NCBI GenBank assembly: GCA_951812665.1
Contig: CATOST010000036.1
Location: forward strand, 1 to 64,000
Origin: an uncultured Acidobacteriota bacterium
GTDB lineage: Bacteria > Acidobacteriota > UBA6911 > RPQK01 > JAJDTT01
Reading direction: 5' to 3'
Length of the DNA stretch: 64,000 nucleotides
The first letter of the stretch is position 1, and every line of letters starts with the position of its first letter. The translations under genes were made by a program, and so were the position numbers. The notes under the pieces were generated by a model, which had not been told where the DNA came from, made no database searches, and saw nothing but the letters and a program-made list of their open reading frames with translations. Positions 27,479 to 36,502 of the stretch are shown in pieces.

Positions 27479-29194
27479 TCAATGTTTCTCGCCCGCAATC
27501 CCAACTCCCTCCCTGATGGTGAGGAACTGATTGGCTGCGACCCCGGCGAACTTTTCCACCGTCCCATCGGGCCATCGGACGTCCAGATCCGTCTTGCTTG
27601 CGGTTCCCAGGCCGAAATGCAGCCGCAGGTCGCTCTGTGAAGCGTAAGTTCCGCCACTGCGTACTTCCTTGATCAGCCGTCGCCCTCCGCCCGCCACCAC
27701 CGAGACACGCGTGCCAATCGCACTCCGGTTCGAGCGGCTGCCGATGGCCAGAATTACGATCCAATTCCCACGTGGCCCAAAGTTCTTGTAAAGGCTGGGA
27801 CTTCCGTTTTCGTTGTTCACCAGGATTTCAAGCGTTCCATCGTTATCGATATCGCCGAGAGCAATACCCCGGCTGGTCTGTGGCTGCAGCAGATCCGCTC
27901 CGGATGACGCGGTGACGTCCACGAAAGTGCTTCTGCCCGTGTTCCGGTAAAGGACTTTCCGCTGCCGGTATTGGGACCGAAAACCGTGGCCGTCGATTTC
28001 CGGGTAGACGTGACCGTTGGCAATGAAGATGTCGTCGAACCCATCCTGATCGTAGTCTAGAAAGGCGACGCCCCAGCCAAGATATGCCAGGTTCACGCCT
28101 AACCCGGCCTCAGAGGTTGCGTCACTGAAGGTACCGTCGCCATGGTTCTTGTAGAGACTCGATTTGTCGTCCGAAAAATTCGTCTTCACGATATCCAGAT
28201 CACCATCGTTGTCGTAATCCCCGGCATCGACCCCCATGCCGGCTTGCTCCTTTCCATCACCGCTGTAGGCCACTCCCGCCAGCAATCCCATCTCGGAGAA
28301 GGATCCGTCACGATTGTTGCGAAACAGAAGATTGGGTGTTGAATCACAAGCGACGTAGACGTCGGACCAGCCGTCGCTGTCGAAATCTGCTACTAAAACC
28401 CCTAATCCGTATCTTTCTCCGGGGGCGCTGATCCCAGCCTGTTCACTCACATCGGTAAATGTCCCATCGCCGTCGTTCCGATAGAGATTAGCGGGCAGGC
28501 CTCTCAGACCTCTAGGACCGCACATGACGGGAATTCCTTTCCACAGGCAGTTGGAATTCTCTCCCGGACGGGGAGCGGACTCCGGATCGAAATCGATGTA
28601 GTTGGAGACGAACAGGTCCAGGTCCGAATCCCGGTCGTAGTCCAGGAACGAGCAGCCCACGCCCCACAACCTGCGCTTGGTGTACAGCCCCGCCTTCCGG
28701 GTGACATCCACAAACGAGCCATCCCCGGTGTTTCGGTAAAGAGTATTGTGTCCGTAGTAAGTCAGGTAGAGATCAATCCAGCCGTCATTGTCGTAATCTC
28801 CGGCACAGAGCCCCTGGCCCCAGCCGGACCGCACCAGTCCCGCCTCGCGGGTTACGTCAATAAACCGGCCGTTCCCCTGATTCCGATACAAGCGGTTGGA
28901 GGGTTCGGCGCCCTCCTCGAACCCCTCATTACGGCTCGCCGTCATCAGAAAAATGTCAAGGTCGCCGTCGTTGTCGTAGTCCAGAAAGGCACAGCCCGCT
29001 CCAGTGGTTTCCAATATGTTTTCTTTTCGCTCAGCCCCTCCCGAATAGCAGAAGAATTCACCCAGGCCGGCGTCTGCTGCAATATCCACAAAACGAGCTT
29101 CGAGTTGACTTGAGCCGGCCTCATTTTGCGCCCGGGAAGAAACCCAGAGGAGGCAGATGACTGTCGGAATCAGGATCGTCTTCTCGAACCTCAT
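27479..29194 (-). CDS. CRTAC1-type FG-GAP/ASPIC-UnbV protein
   Basis: 571-residue secreted protein. Signal peptide about residues 4-22, then FG-GAP/VCBS blades with calcium loops (FLDYDNDGDLDIFL, GDYDNDGWIDLYL, DFDSDGWSDVYV, DYDNDGDLDIVK, DYDQDGFDDIFI), and an ASPIC/UnbV domain at about 480-565 (SRSNRSAIGTRVSV, WPDGTVEKFAG). It is likely a calcium-bound propeller at the cell surface or periplasm. The start ATG at 29194 is the first that gives an N-terminal signal; the frame remains open further upstream into the TonB-receptor gene and is not coding there. It heads the CRTAC1-TPR-PD40 unit and is divergent from the TonB receptor. Confidence 0.85.
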   Translation of the reverse strand: MRFEKTILIPTVICLLWVSSRAQNEAGSSQLEARFVDIAADAGLGEFFCYSGGAERKENILETTGAGCAFLDYDNDGDLDIFLMTASRNEGFEEGAEPSNRLYRNQGNGRFIDVTREAGLVRSGWGQGLCAGDYDNDGWIDLYLTYYGHNTLYRNTGDGSFVDVTRKAGLYTKRRLWGVGCSFLDYDRDSDLDLFVSNYIDFDPESAPRPGENSNCLWKGIPVMCGPRGLRGLPANLYRNDGDGTFTDVSEQAGISAPGERYGLGVLVADFDSDGWSDVYVACDSTPNLLFRNNRDGSFSEMGLLAGVAYSGDGKEQAGMGVDAGDYDNDGDLDIVKTNFSDDKSSLYKNHGDGTFSDATSEAGLGVNLAYLGWGVAFLDYDQDGFDDIFIANGHVYPEIDGHGFRSQYRQRKVLYRNTGRSTFVDVTASSGADLLQPQTSRGIALGDIDNDGTLEILVNNENGSPSLYKNFGPRGNWIVILAIGSRSNRSAIGTRVSVVAGGGRRLIKEVRSGGTYASQSDLRLHFGLGTASKTDLDVRWPDGTVEKFAGVAANQFLTIREGVGIAGEKH

Positions 29195-29503
29195 GCGGGG
29201 CGAAGTGATCCGAATGCTTGAAATTCCAGAGTGCCTGTGCGCGTAGAATAGCATATGAGAGTGGTCCCACTTTATTGGACTGGCCGTCAAGGTGGGCTCC
29301 GGAGGTGGAGGTGGGCACTGGAGCGCTGCGCCGGGACCCCCGGAGAATCTGTCTCCCGTCCCCTCGCGTCGTGGAGGGCAGCCCACGAGTGATCGGCCTG
29401 AAATTGTTCTTGACCGCTGCTGACAGACTCTTATAGAGTCGCCTCCAATGAGTGGAAGATTTCTTCCACTCCCTACAACCCGTCCGCCAAGGAGGACGCG
29501 ACG
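29195..29503 (+). promoter_or_regulatory. Divergent intergenic region with sigma-70 promoter
   Basis: The 309-base region separates the CRTAC1 operon from the TonB-receptor gene. For the receptor, TTGACC (29410-29415) and TATAGA (29432-29437) are 16 bases apart, giving a plausible sigma-70 promoter with a leader of about 60 bases and an AAGGAGG eight bases before the ATG. No equally clear promoter is seen for the other strand. Confidence 0.5.
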
Positions 29504-32500
29504 ATGCAGACTTCTCTCCTTTCCGCCAAGAACACCCTTCTGCTGTTTGGTTTGCTGGTGCTTGCCACCGCCGCTGCCCAAGGCCAAGTCAAGAGCACCA
29601 TCTCGGGGACGATACAGGATGACACCGGTGGAGTGGTGCCCGGCGTCGACGTGACGGCCACCCATCTGGGGACCAATATCACCCGTTCGGTGATTACGGG
29701 CGATACCGGTAGCTACGAAATTCCATTTTTGGATCCTGGAATCTATCGAATCACGGCTGAGATGGCGGGATTCAAGACGGCGGTCGAACCGGGTGCCGAA
29801 CTGGACCTTTCCACCAAGCTTCGCGTTGATTTGACGCTGCAGGTGGGAGAGATCGGGGAGGAGGTGGAAGTCCGGGCAGCCGTACCGCTGGTGGAGACCG
29901 AGACCTCGGAAGTTGGGGGAACGATCAAAGAAGAGCAGATGCGCGAGTTGCCGCTGTTGACCCGCAACTACCAGGCATTGGCGACCTTGTTGCCCACCGC
30001 CGTCACTCCGGTTCCCAGCGCCACCGGTTACATACCCAACCAGAACCGGGGCAATTACTACCAGCTCGCCGGCCAGCGGGGGGCTTATACTTCCTACACC
30101 ATCGACGGAATCGACTCGAATACGGTTTGGATTCAAACTCAGTCAGCCACTCCGTCCTTGGATTCGCTTCAGGAATTCAAAGTCAAGAGCCATAATTTTT
30201 CAGCCGAACAGGGTCGGGGATCGGTCCAGTTCATAACCACCACCAAGAGCGGCACCAACGAATTGCATGGCGCGATTTACAATTACAATCGAAACGACAT
30301 CTTCAACGCCAACAGCTTTTTCAGCAATCGCGCCGGTGCGGACAAAAACGCATTTAACTACAACCAGTTCGGTGCCAACGTCGGGGGACCCATTCGCGTA
30401 CCGGGCTATGACGGTCGCGACCAGACCTTCTTCTTTGTTGCCTACGAAGGAACCCGTTTTCGCCAGAGTGCAACCAGTTTTGGGAGATTTCCAGACACAC
30501 GGTGGCTGCAAGGGGATTTCTCCACTCTGGGGACTACCATTTACGATCCCTGGACGACTGTCGAGGATGCAAGTGCACCAGCGGGATACACCCGGCAACC
30601 CTTCCCGGGAAACCAGATCCCCAGCAACCGCATCAATCCTCAGGCCAAGGCGCTGATCGGCCTGGGGCTGCTTCCGAGCCCCAACCACGAGGAGGGGACG
30701 ACGCTGCCTGGAAACAGCAATTTCCTCGGAACCACGTCGAGCCCGGAGGATATCAACTTCTGGACCGTACGCATCGATCACGTTATCGGCGACAACGATC
30801 AGATCTACGGGCGCTACATGGAGTCGATCGACCGCAAGCGAAGAGGCAGCCTGGTGCCTCAATCCGGCACCAACAACGACAACAATATGCACAATGCGAT
30901 GATGTCGGAGATCCACACGTTTTCGCCTACGACCGTCAATGAGCTGCGCGTCGGCTTCAACCGGGGAAACTGGTTCGGGGGACAGGACGGATCGGGGGAT
31001 GTGGACTATTCGTCAGAAGTTTTTGGATTCAAGAACATCGGCGGCTCGCCCCTCGGTTTTGGCCTGCCCCGCTTCGGCTGGAGCAACTACACCAGCCTCG
31101 GGCCAACCCCTGACGCACCCTTTGGTGCGTTGAACAACACCTACCAGATCTCCGATAACCTGATGGTGAAGTCTGGAAACCATTCGCTGAAGCTGGGCTT
31201 CGATATACGGGAGATTCGCATGCGCTGGCTGGCTCAGGCCGGCATCCGGGGGAACTTCACCTTCAACGGGATTTTCACGCAATTCCCGGGAGATACCGCG
31301 ACGGGAAGTCCATTCGCGGATTTCATGGTGGGACAGGCACAGGAAACCTGGGGATTGGCCGGTAATGGCACCGGTTACTTCAATCAGAAGCTGTGGGGAT
31401 TCTACCTGCAGGATGACTGGAGAGTCTCTCCTGAGCTTACCGTGAACCTGGGTCTGCGCTACGAGTACTATGAGCCCTGGAATGCGATACGGGGAGATTA
31501 CTCGGTATTCGATTTTGTGGCGCCTCCGGGAAGCTGTTTTCGGGATACGACTCCCTGCCCACCCACTCCCTTGGACGCCGCCGAGCCGGGCGAGAGTTAT
31601 TACAATGCCGACAGAGACAACTGGGGCCCACGAATCGGGTTTGCCTACTCCCCCTTCGGAGACAACAGGACGGTAATTCGCGTATCCTATGGAATCTTCT
31701 ACTCTCCACCGGATGCCACCGACCAGGTCAATGGGGCCCTGAACCCGCCGTCCAACGTCCTGCGGTTCATCAACCCCAAGACCTTGTATACGGATCTGGA
31801 GACCAATGACTTGTCCAAGTTGTTCCCGGTTGCCGATATCACTCGTGCAGATTTCCCCCAGACCACCGGACCCACATGGCATCCCTCCCTGGCCGGCGCC
31901 ACCCTGCATTCGGTAACCCGGAAGTTCGACGATGCCATCATTCAACACTGGCAGTTGACCGTGCAGCGGGAGGTCGTCAGGAACTTGCTGGTGGAAGTGG
32001 GTTACGTGGGTTCACACGGATACCATGGCCAGCGGCGCATCAATTACAATCAGGCTCACCTGGATCCCCCGGGAATCACGACACCCTTTTCGACTCGGCT
32101 GCCTTATCCGGACCTGTCGAATTTCACCTTCATCATGGAGCACAGCGCTCAGAACAATTACAATGCGGGTCTGGTGCGCTTGGAGCGGAGGTTTGACCGC
32201 GGCCTCTCGTTCATCTCCTCTTACACCTTTGCCAGGACGCTTGATGATTACGGCAACCTCAACGATGCCACCGGATTCTGGGCCCAGAATTCGTATGACA
32301 AGAAGGCCGAGAAGGGCTTGTCCCAGTTCCACGCCAAACACCGGCTCAGCGTCGGGTACATCTGGGAGCTACCGGTTGGTCGCGGCAAACCCTTCGGATC
32401 CGGTATGCACCCGGTGATCAATGGAATCTTCGGCGGCTGGCAGCTCAGTGGAATCGTCACCTTACAGTCCGGAAGCCCCAGGATCATTCGACCGTTCCCA

Positions 32501-32887
32501 CAGGATTTCAGTAACACGGGTCAGTTCTGGTGGGCAACCCGGCCGGACAAGGTCCGGACAGGCAAGGTGAAGACCCTCAATCCTCGTACCAACAACCTGC
32601 GCTGGTTTGATACGAACTACTTTGCGAATCCGGAGTTGGGAACGTTCGGCAATACGGGCCGCGGTGAGGTCCTGGAGCCGGGAATCAACAACTTGGATCT
32701 CAATGTGTCCAAGAGTTTTCAGATTGGAGAAACGGCCAGGATCCAATTCCGCGCCGAGTTCTACAACGCCTTCAACCACGCTCAGTTCTTCGGTTTCGGC
32801 AACTCTGTAGGATCGACTAATTTCGGAGTAATCTCCGCAACGCGTCCACCAAGGAACATCCAGTTGGGACTTCGCCTGGAATTTTAG
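29504..32887 (+). CDS. Oar-like TonB-dependent receptor
   Basis: 1127-residue outer-membrane protein. Signal peptide (about 1-27), carboxypeptidase-regulatory-like beta-sandwich (about 28-112; GTIQDDTGGVVPGVDVTAT), plug domain (about 130-250) with SLDSLQEFKV, and a long beta-barrel ending in the terminal aromatic NIQLGLRLEF. This is the Oar-like architecture abundant in Acidobacteriota, thought to import or display large substrates using TonB energy; the ligand is unknown. It has a near-perfect AAGGAGG ribosome binding site, a strong terminator downstream, and faces the operon for the CRTAC1, TPR and PD40 proteins, which may form the rest of an envelope module. Confidence 0.92.
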   Translation: MQTSLLSAKNTLLLFGLLVLATAAAQGQVKSTISGTIQDDTGGVVPGVDVTATHLGTNITRSVITGDTGSYEIPFLDPGIYRITAEMAGFKTAVEPGAELDLSTKLRVDLTLQVGEIGEEVEVRAAVPLVETETSEVGGTIKEEQMRELPLLTRNYQALATLLPTAVTPVPSATGYIPNQNRGNYYQLAGQRGAYTSYTIDGIDSNTVWIQTQSATPSLDSLQEFKVKSHNFSAEQGRGSVQFITTTKSGTNELHGAIYNYNRNDIFNANSFFSNRAGADKNAFNYNQFGANVGGPIRVPGYDGRDQTFFFVAYEGTRFRQSATSFGRFPDTRWLQGDFSTLGTTIYDPWTTVEDASAPAGYTRQPFPGNQIPSNRINPQAKALIGLGLLPSPNHEEGTTLPGNSNFLGTTSSPEDINFWTVRIDHVIGDNDQIYGRYMESIDRKRRGSLVPQSGTNNDNNMHNAMMSEIHTFSPTTVNELRVGFNRGNWFGGQDGSGDVDYSSEVFGFKNIGGSPLGFGLPRFGWSNYTSLGPTPDAPFGALNNTYQISDNLMVKSGNHSLKLGFDIREIRMRWLAQAGIRGNFTFNGIFTQFPGDTATGSPFADFMVGQAQETWGLAGNGTGYFNQKLWGFYLQDDWRVSPELTVNLGLRYEYYEPWNAIRGDYSVFDFVAPPGSCFRDTTPCPPTPLDAAEPGESYYNADRDNWGPRIGFAYSPFGDNRTVIRVSYGIFYSPPDATDQVNGALNPPSNVLRFINPKTLYTDLETNDLSKLFPVADITRADFPQTTGPTWHPSLAGATLHSVTRKFDDAIIQHWQLTVQREVVRNLLVEVGYVGSHGYHGQRRINYNQAHLDPPGITTPFSTRLPYPDLSNFTFIMEHSAQNNYNAGLVRLERRFDRGLSFISSYTFARTLDDYGNLNDATGFWAQNSYDKKAEKGLSQFHAKHRLSVGYIWELPVGRGKPFGSGMHPVINGIFGGWQLSGIVTLQSGSPRIIRPFPQDFSNTGQFWWATRPDKVRTGKVKTLNPRTNNLRWFDTNYFANPELGTFGNTGRGEVLEPGINNLDLNVSKSFQIGETARIQFRAEFYNAFNHAQFFGFGNSVGSTNFGVISATRPPRNIQLGLRLEF

Positions 32888-32910
32888 CCCGGGATGACAT
32901 TGTGAATAAA

Positions 32911-32938
32911 AAAGGGGCGGCCTTCCGCCCCTTTTTTA
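32911..32938 (+). terminator. Rho-independent terminator of the TonB-receptor gene
   Basis: Stem GGGGCGG (32914-32920) and CCGCCCC (32925-32931) with loop CCTT, preceded by an A-run and followed by six T residues, 26 bases after the receptor stop codon. Confidence 0.93.
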
Positions 32939-33084
32939 TTTTGCGCGGGGGGAAGAGTGTCCCTCGCGGCGATAAGGAGGCTATTGCCGAATGTAGATCA
33001 GGCTTTTCCTTCCCCAATTGTCTGCGGGATCTTCAGGAATCTGAATTTGAAAATGGAGGAGCCTGCGGCCGCGACCGCAGGTCA

Positions 33085-34722
33085 CTACCATAGGACCACG
33101 AATACCACATAGCCCGACGTGCTCAGTACTGCGACGGCCCAGAGGGCGGGGGATGCCCACCAGGGAACGCCGCTCGGAAACGGCGACAGGATAATTTGTT
33201 TGACTGTTCCTTGGGAGCGTGCCAGCCAACCGGAGGGCTGAGTTGTCATTCGGATTGTTTGCTGAATAGCCGACGGAGAAATGACGCCCAGGATCATCGA
33301 TGCGCAAAACATCGAGGCGGCAGTTACGCCGGTAGTCCAAAGGTAAGCCGCGAATCTGTCCGTCAACCACAGAGGAAGGTGCGCTTCGAGCGCGATGACC
33401 GACAGTCGGAAGGCGGGTCCGGCGATCAGACCGGCAAGGCCGGTGCGTCTGTCCACTCTGGTCATCGATCCCACCAGGTATACGGTCATCAAAGGCGTCA
33501 CAAAGACACTGGTGATACCGACGAAGAACTCCACGATGTTCTGAGCACGCAGGATGAATGGGATGTAGAGAAAGGTGATGCCCACGATGACAACGGTGGC
33601 GATCCGGCTCACAATCACATAGTGAGAATCGTTCCTGTCCGGTACCAGCAGGCGAGCATAGATGTCACGGGTGAAGACTGCAGACAGGGCGACTCCAATT
33701 CCTTCGAAGGTACTGATGGCGGATGCAATCATTCCGGCGACGACGAGTCCCTTCAGTCCGGGGGCGAGGTATTGATCGACCAGACGTGGATAGATCAGGT
33801 CCGGGTTGGACAGGTCGGGAACCAGTGCTCGCCCCAACAGTCCCAGTGAACTGCTGAAGTAACCCGAGAGAATGATCAGCCCGGTGCCCGCTACGACGGA
33901 CATCTTCAGATCCCACATTGTTCGGGCGCCGAACATCTTCATCGTCTGAGTGTGATTTACGACAAAATAACCGGTCGCAATCAGGCACCATCCGATCACC
34001 ACGACCATTGGATGACTGCTCCCATCACGCTCACCCCCAATGTGCAGCAACGTCTGTGCTTCTCGCTCACCGAGCTGCCCGACCAGTGTGGCCTCGGTGC
34101 CGGCCCAACCCCCCGCCTCCTGCCAAATGACGGACCAGAGCACCAGAGTCGAGAACAGCATGAGTGCGCCCAACAGGACGTCTGCAGCGGCAATCGTTTT
34201 CAATCCGCCCCAGGCAGCGTAGAAAGTCGTTGCCGCGATCAACCCGACAATCAGAATCCAAGCGGTGTGGGAGGGGAGAGGAACCACTTCGGTCAGCATC
34301 AGATGCAAGGCCACCGCTATGGTTGCCAGGGTGGCCGTCCGATACTGGATTTGAACCAGAACACTGATGATCCTCGCCGAGATGCCGAAACGGTGCTCAA
34401 GGTATTCCGCATTGGTGAACAGCCCGGCCCGGTACATGCCCGGCACGACGACATAGGCGGCGATCATGCCCCCGACGCCGACCCCGAAAACGACGCCGGT
34501 GAACATCACCAGACCATCCTGGTAGGTCGCACCGTTGATGGCGACGTATTCGCCACCATCAACCGAGGTAGCGAACATCGAGAGGCCAATCAGCCAGAAG
34601 GGCAGGCTGCGTCCGCCCAGAAACCAGTCCACATCGGAATGGGTCTTGAGCGATCGGATGGACGCGTAGCCGAAGATCAGCAGATTGAGAGCGATCACTA
34701 TGAGCCAGTCGATTCCTGCCAT
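33085..34722 (-). CDS. Sodium:solute symporter (SSS family), copy 1
   Basis: Inner-membrane secondary transporter of the SSS/LeuT-fold superfamily (545 residues, about 13 membrane spans). The N terminus with a hydrophobic span and DVDWFLGGRSLPFW is the SSS opening signature, and later GMIASAISTFEGIGVALSAVFTRDIY corresponds to the conserved helix 8 region carrying Na+ ligands. The substrate is not predictable; sugars, amino acids, organic acids or osmolytes are possible. It belongs to a different subgroup from the two symporters at 41.3 and 52.7 kb and lacks the small upstream membrane protein seen there. A perfect 7-base hairpin (34740-34757) lies in its leader. Confidence 0.9.
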   Translation of the reverse strand: MAGIDWLIVIALNLLIFGYASIRSLKTHSDVDWFLGGRSLPFWLIGLSMFATSVDGGEYVAINGATYQDGLVMFTGVVFGVGVGGMIAAYVVVPGMYRAGLFTNAEYLEHRFGISARIISVLVQIQYRTATLATIAVALHLMLTEVVPLPSHTAWILIVGLIAATTFYAAWGGLKTIAAADVLLGALMLFSTLVLWSVIWQEAGGWAGTEATLVGQLGEREAQTLLHIGGERDGSSHPMVVVIGWCLIATGYFVVNHTQTMKMFGARTMWDLKMSVVAGTGLIILSGYFSSSLGLLGRALVPDLSNPDLIYPRLVDQYLAPGLKGLVVAGMIASAISTFEGIGVALSAVFTRDIYARLLVPDRNDSHYVIVSRIATVVIVGITFLYIPFILRAQNIVEFFVGITSVFVTPLMTVYLVGSMTRVDRRTGLAGLIAGPAFRLSVIALEAHLPLWLTDRFAAYLWTTGVTAASMFCASMILGVISPSAIQQTIRMTTQPSGWLARSQGTVKQIILSPFPSGVPWWASPALWAVAVLSTSGYVVFVVLW

Positions 34723-34739
34723 GGGGCATCCGTGTCGAT

Positions 34740-34757
34740 CTCGCCGACTGCGGCGAG
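34740..34757 (-). promoter_or_regulatory. Hairpin in symporter leader
   Basis: CTCGCCG and CGGCGAG form a perfect 7-base stem with a 4-base loop 18 bases before the symporter ATG. No T-tract follows, so it is not a typical terminator and may affect translation of the leader. Confidence 0.3.
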
Positions 34758-34903
34758 GGAATTACGATTTCGAAGTCAGTATGAGGTCAGAATTCGAACC
34801 TGGGAAGCGTCTCCGGCGGTGACTCTGCGCTCTTGAACCTACGTGATCGCCGGTTACGGCCCGAGGCTCCTCCCAATCTTCTACTTTCCCAGTTCCGGTT
34901 TGC

Positions 34904-35006
34904 GTAGGGGCGACCCTTGTGGTCGCCCTCCTGACCCTTGTGGTTGCCCTCCGCGGGCCGCGATGAGTGAGGAGCGACAGCGGGCACCCACAAGGGGTGC
35001 CCCTAC
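34904..35006. repeat. REP-like repeat cluster (two full units inverted, one partial)
   Basis: Unit 1 at 34904-34928 reads GTAGGGGCGACCCTTG plus TGGTCGCCC; a partial unit (GACCCTTGTGGTTGCCC) follows at about 34933-34949; an inverted full unit GGGCACCCACAAGG plus GGTGCCCCTAC is at 34982-35006. The head-to-head pair resembles a BIME. The rest of the 428-base gap between the symporter and the ceramidase-like gene (34723-35150) shows no credible gene. Confidence 0.8.
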
Positions 35007-35150
35007 GTCGCGATCCTCGTTCAACCCTGCTCCCCCGGTTCTCCCGAACTCCCGGAAAAATGGGGAAGGTTCTGGTGGATCATTACGCTGCAGTTCTGTT
35101 CTCATCGTGATATAAACTCGTTCCGGAGTTCTCTAACGCGGGGGTGTAAA

Positions 35151-36497
35151 ATGCCGAGACAGGATCCGATAGTGAAACTTTTTCATGGCTTTAAAACCTT
35201 CGTTCTTCTCCTGGTCGTGGCTGTCGCAGGAACGCTCCTTGGAGCGGCCTCCGGGGATTTTCGGGCCTCCTGTGTAATAGTGGATATCACCCCGGAAGAA
35301 TCTCTGTGGCTATTGGGTTATGACCCAAGACAGTCTGAGGGTGTACACGACCGTATTTATCATCGAATCGCCGCAATGGATGATGGGAAGATGCAGTTCT
35401 TTCTCGTCTCCTCGGATCTGGCCGCCATATCTCCTGCCTTCTACGAGCAGTTTTCCAGAGAACTGGAGCAGGAGACGGGGATCAAGTCCGAGCAGGTGTG
35501 GTGGACCCTGACTCACACCCACTCGGCTCCCGAGGTGGGCTCGCCGGGCCTCATCCGAAGCATGCAGCCTGAGAGGTTCCTTCATGAGTCCAACCCGGAG
35601 TATTCCGAGTGGGTGAAAACCAGATTGATCGAGGGCATTCGGGAGGCTCGATCGAAACTGGAACCGGCGCGTCTGGCAGTGACGACCGGTCATTCGATGG
35701 CCAATATAAATCGGCGCGCCATCGACGTTGACGGACGGGCCTCCTATGGAATGAACCCGGAGGGAGCGGTGGACCGTCAGATCGGGCTGATTCGGCTGGA
35801 CCGGTTGGACGGGTCGCCGTTGGGTCTGATCGCCAACTATGCCATGCACGGGACCGTTCTCGGGCCCGAAAATCTCCTGATCAGTGGAGATGCTCAGGGG
35901 ATTGTGGCGGAATACGTGGAGGAAAAGCTGGGTGCGCCGATGCTGTACGTCAACGGTGCGGCCGGGAATATCTCACCTCTCTACAGCACCTATCCGGATT
36001 TCAAAAAAGGTCACATTACGCAGTTCAACGTGTTGTTGGGAGATCGAATCCTGCAGGCCAACCGCTCACTGAAGAGCGGCACTTCAAAGGTCGTTTTGTG
36101 GACCGGTGAAACAATCATTGAGACTCCCCGCAAGGCGGACTTCAGCTGGGTCGAGGAACTGGCGCATTACCTTCGAGTGACGGAAAGCGGAGTGAGCCTG
36201 GTTCGCGTACCGGTACGTTTCCTGAAGATCAACCAGGATCTTGTCCTATGGACGGCACCGGTCGAGCTTTTCTGCGAGATCGCCATCAACGTACGCAACC
36301 ATTCTCCCTTTCCCTACACATTCTTTGCCGGCTACACGAATGGTTTCCTGGGGTATCTGCCCACCCGGCAGGCGTTCGCGGAAGGTGGCTACGAACCCGG
36401 CCGCGTCTCGCCCTTCACCGAGCAGGTCGAGGACGATTTTACCCAGGGGGTGGGCACCTATCTTCAGGGGATGCCTCGGTGGCAACGCATTCGGTAA
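35151..36497 (+). CDS. Neutral/alkaline ceramidase-like exported protein (copy 2)
   Basis: 448-residue paralogue of the protein encoded at 19968-21350. The signal peptide (about 10-34) is followed by RASCVIVDITPEES; the metal-site-like THTHSAPEVGS is near residues 122-132, and NYAMHGTVLG and NGAAGNISPLY replace the ACHPVV and GGAGDID blocks of copy 1. Like copy 1 it lacks the C-terminal domain of classical ceramidases. Hydrolysis of an amide or ester outside the cytoplasm is inferred. The downstream amidohydrolase starts five bases after its stop, so the two are co-transcribed and may act in sequence on one substrate. Confidence 0.8.
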   Translation: MPRQDPIVKLFHGFKTFVLLLVVAVAGTLLGAASGDFRASCVIVDITPEESLWLLGYDPRQSEGVHDRIYHRIAAMDDGKMQFFLVSSDLAAISPAFYEQFSRELEQETGIKSEQVWWTLTHTHSAPEVGSPGLIRSMQPERFLHESNPEYSEWVKTRLIEGIREARSKLEPARLAVTTGHSMANINRRAIDVDGRASYGMNPEGAVDRQIGLIRLDRLDGSPLGLIANYAMHGTVLGPENLLISGDAQGIVAEYVEEKLGAPMLYVNGAAGNISPLYSTYPDFKKGHITQFNVLLGDRILQANRSLKSGTSKVVLWTGETIIETPRKADFSWVEELAHYLRVTESGVSLVRVPVRFLKINQDLVLWTAPVELFCEIAINVRNHSPFPYTFFAGYTNGFLGYLPTRQAFAEGGYEPGRVSPFTEQVEDDFTQGVGTYLQGMPRWQRIR

Positions 36498-36502
36498 ACA
36501 CG

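Noticed and set aside
34787..34800. T-loop-like GGTTCGAATTC (minus strand), possible tRNA
   Set aside because: The flanking bases do not form a T-stem and no acceptor stem or anticodon arm is found.
35094..35117. TATAAA before the second ceramidase-like gene as a promoter
   Set aside because: A -10-like TATAAA is present but no -35 element lies at 15-19 bases; left unassigned.
36248..36502. Upstream extension of the amidohydrolase through the ceramidase-like gene
   Set aside because: The conserved VDTHAHVW block starts at the ATG 36503; the extension overlaps coding sequence in another frame.
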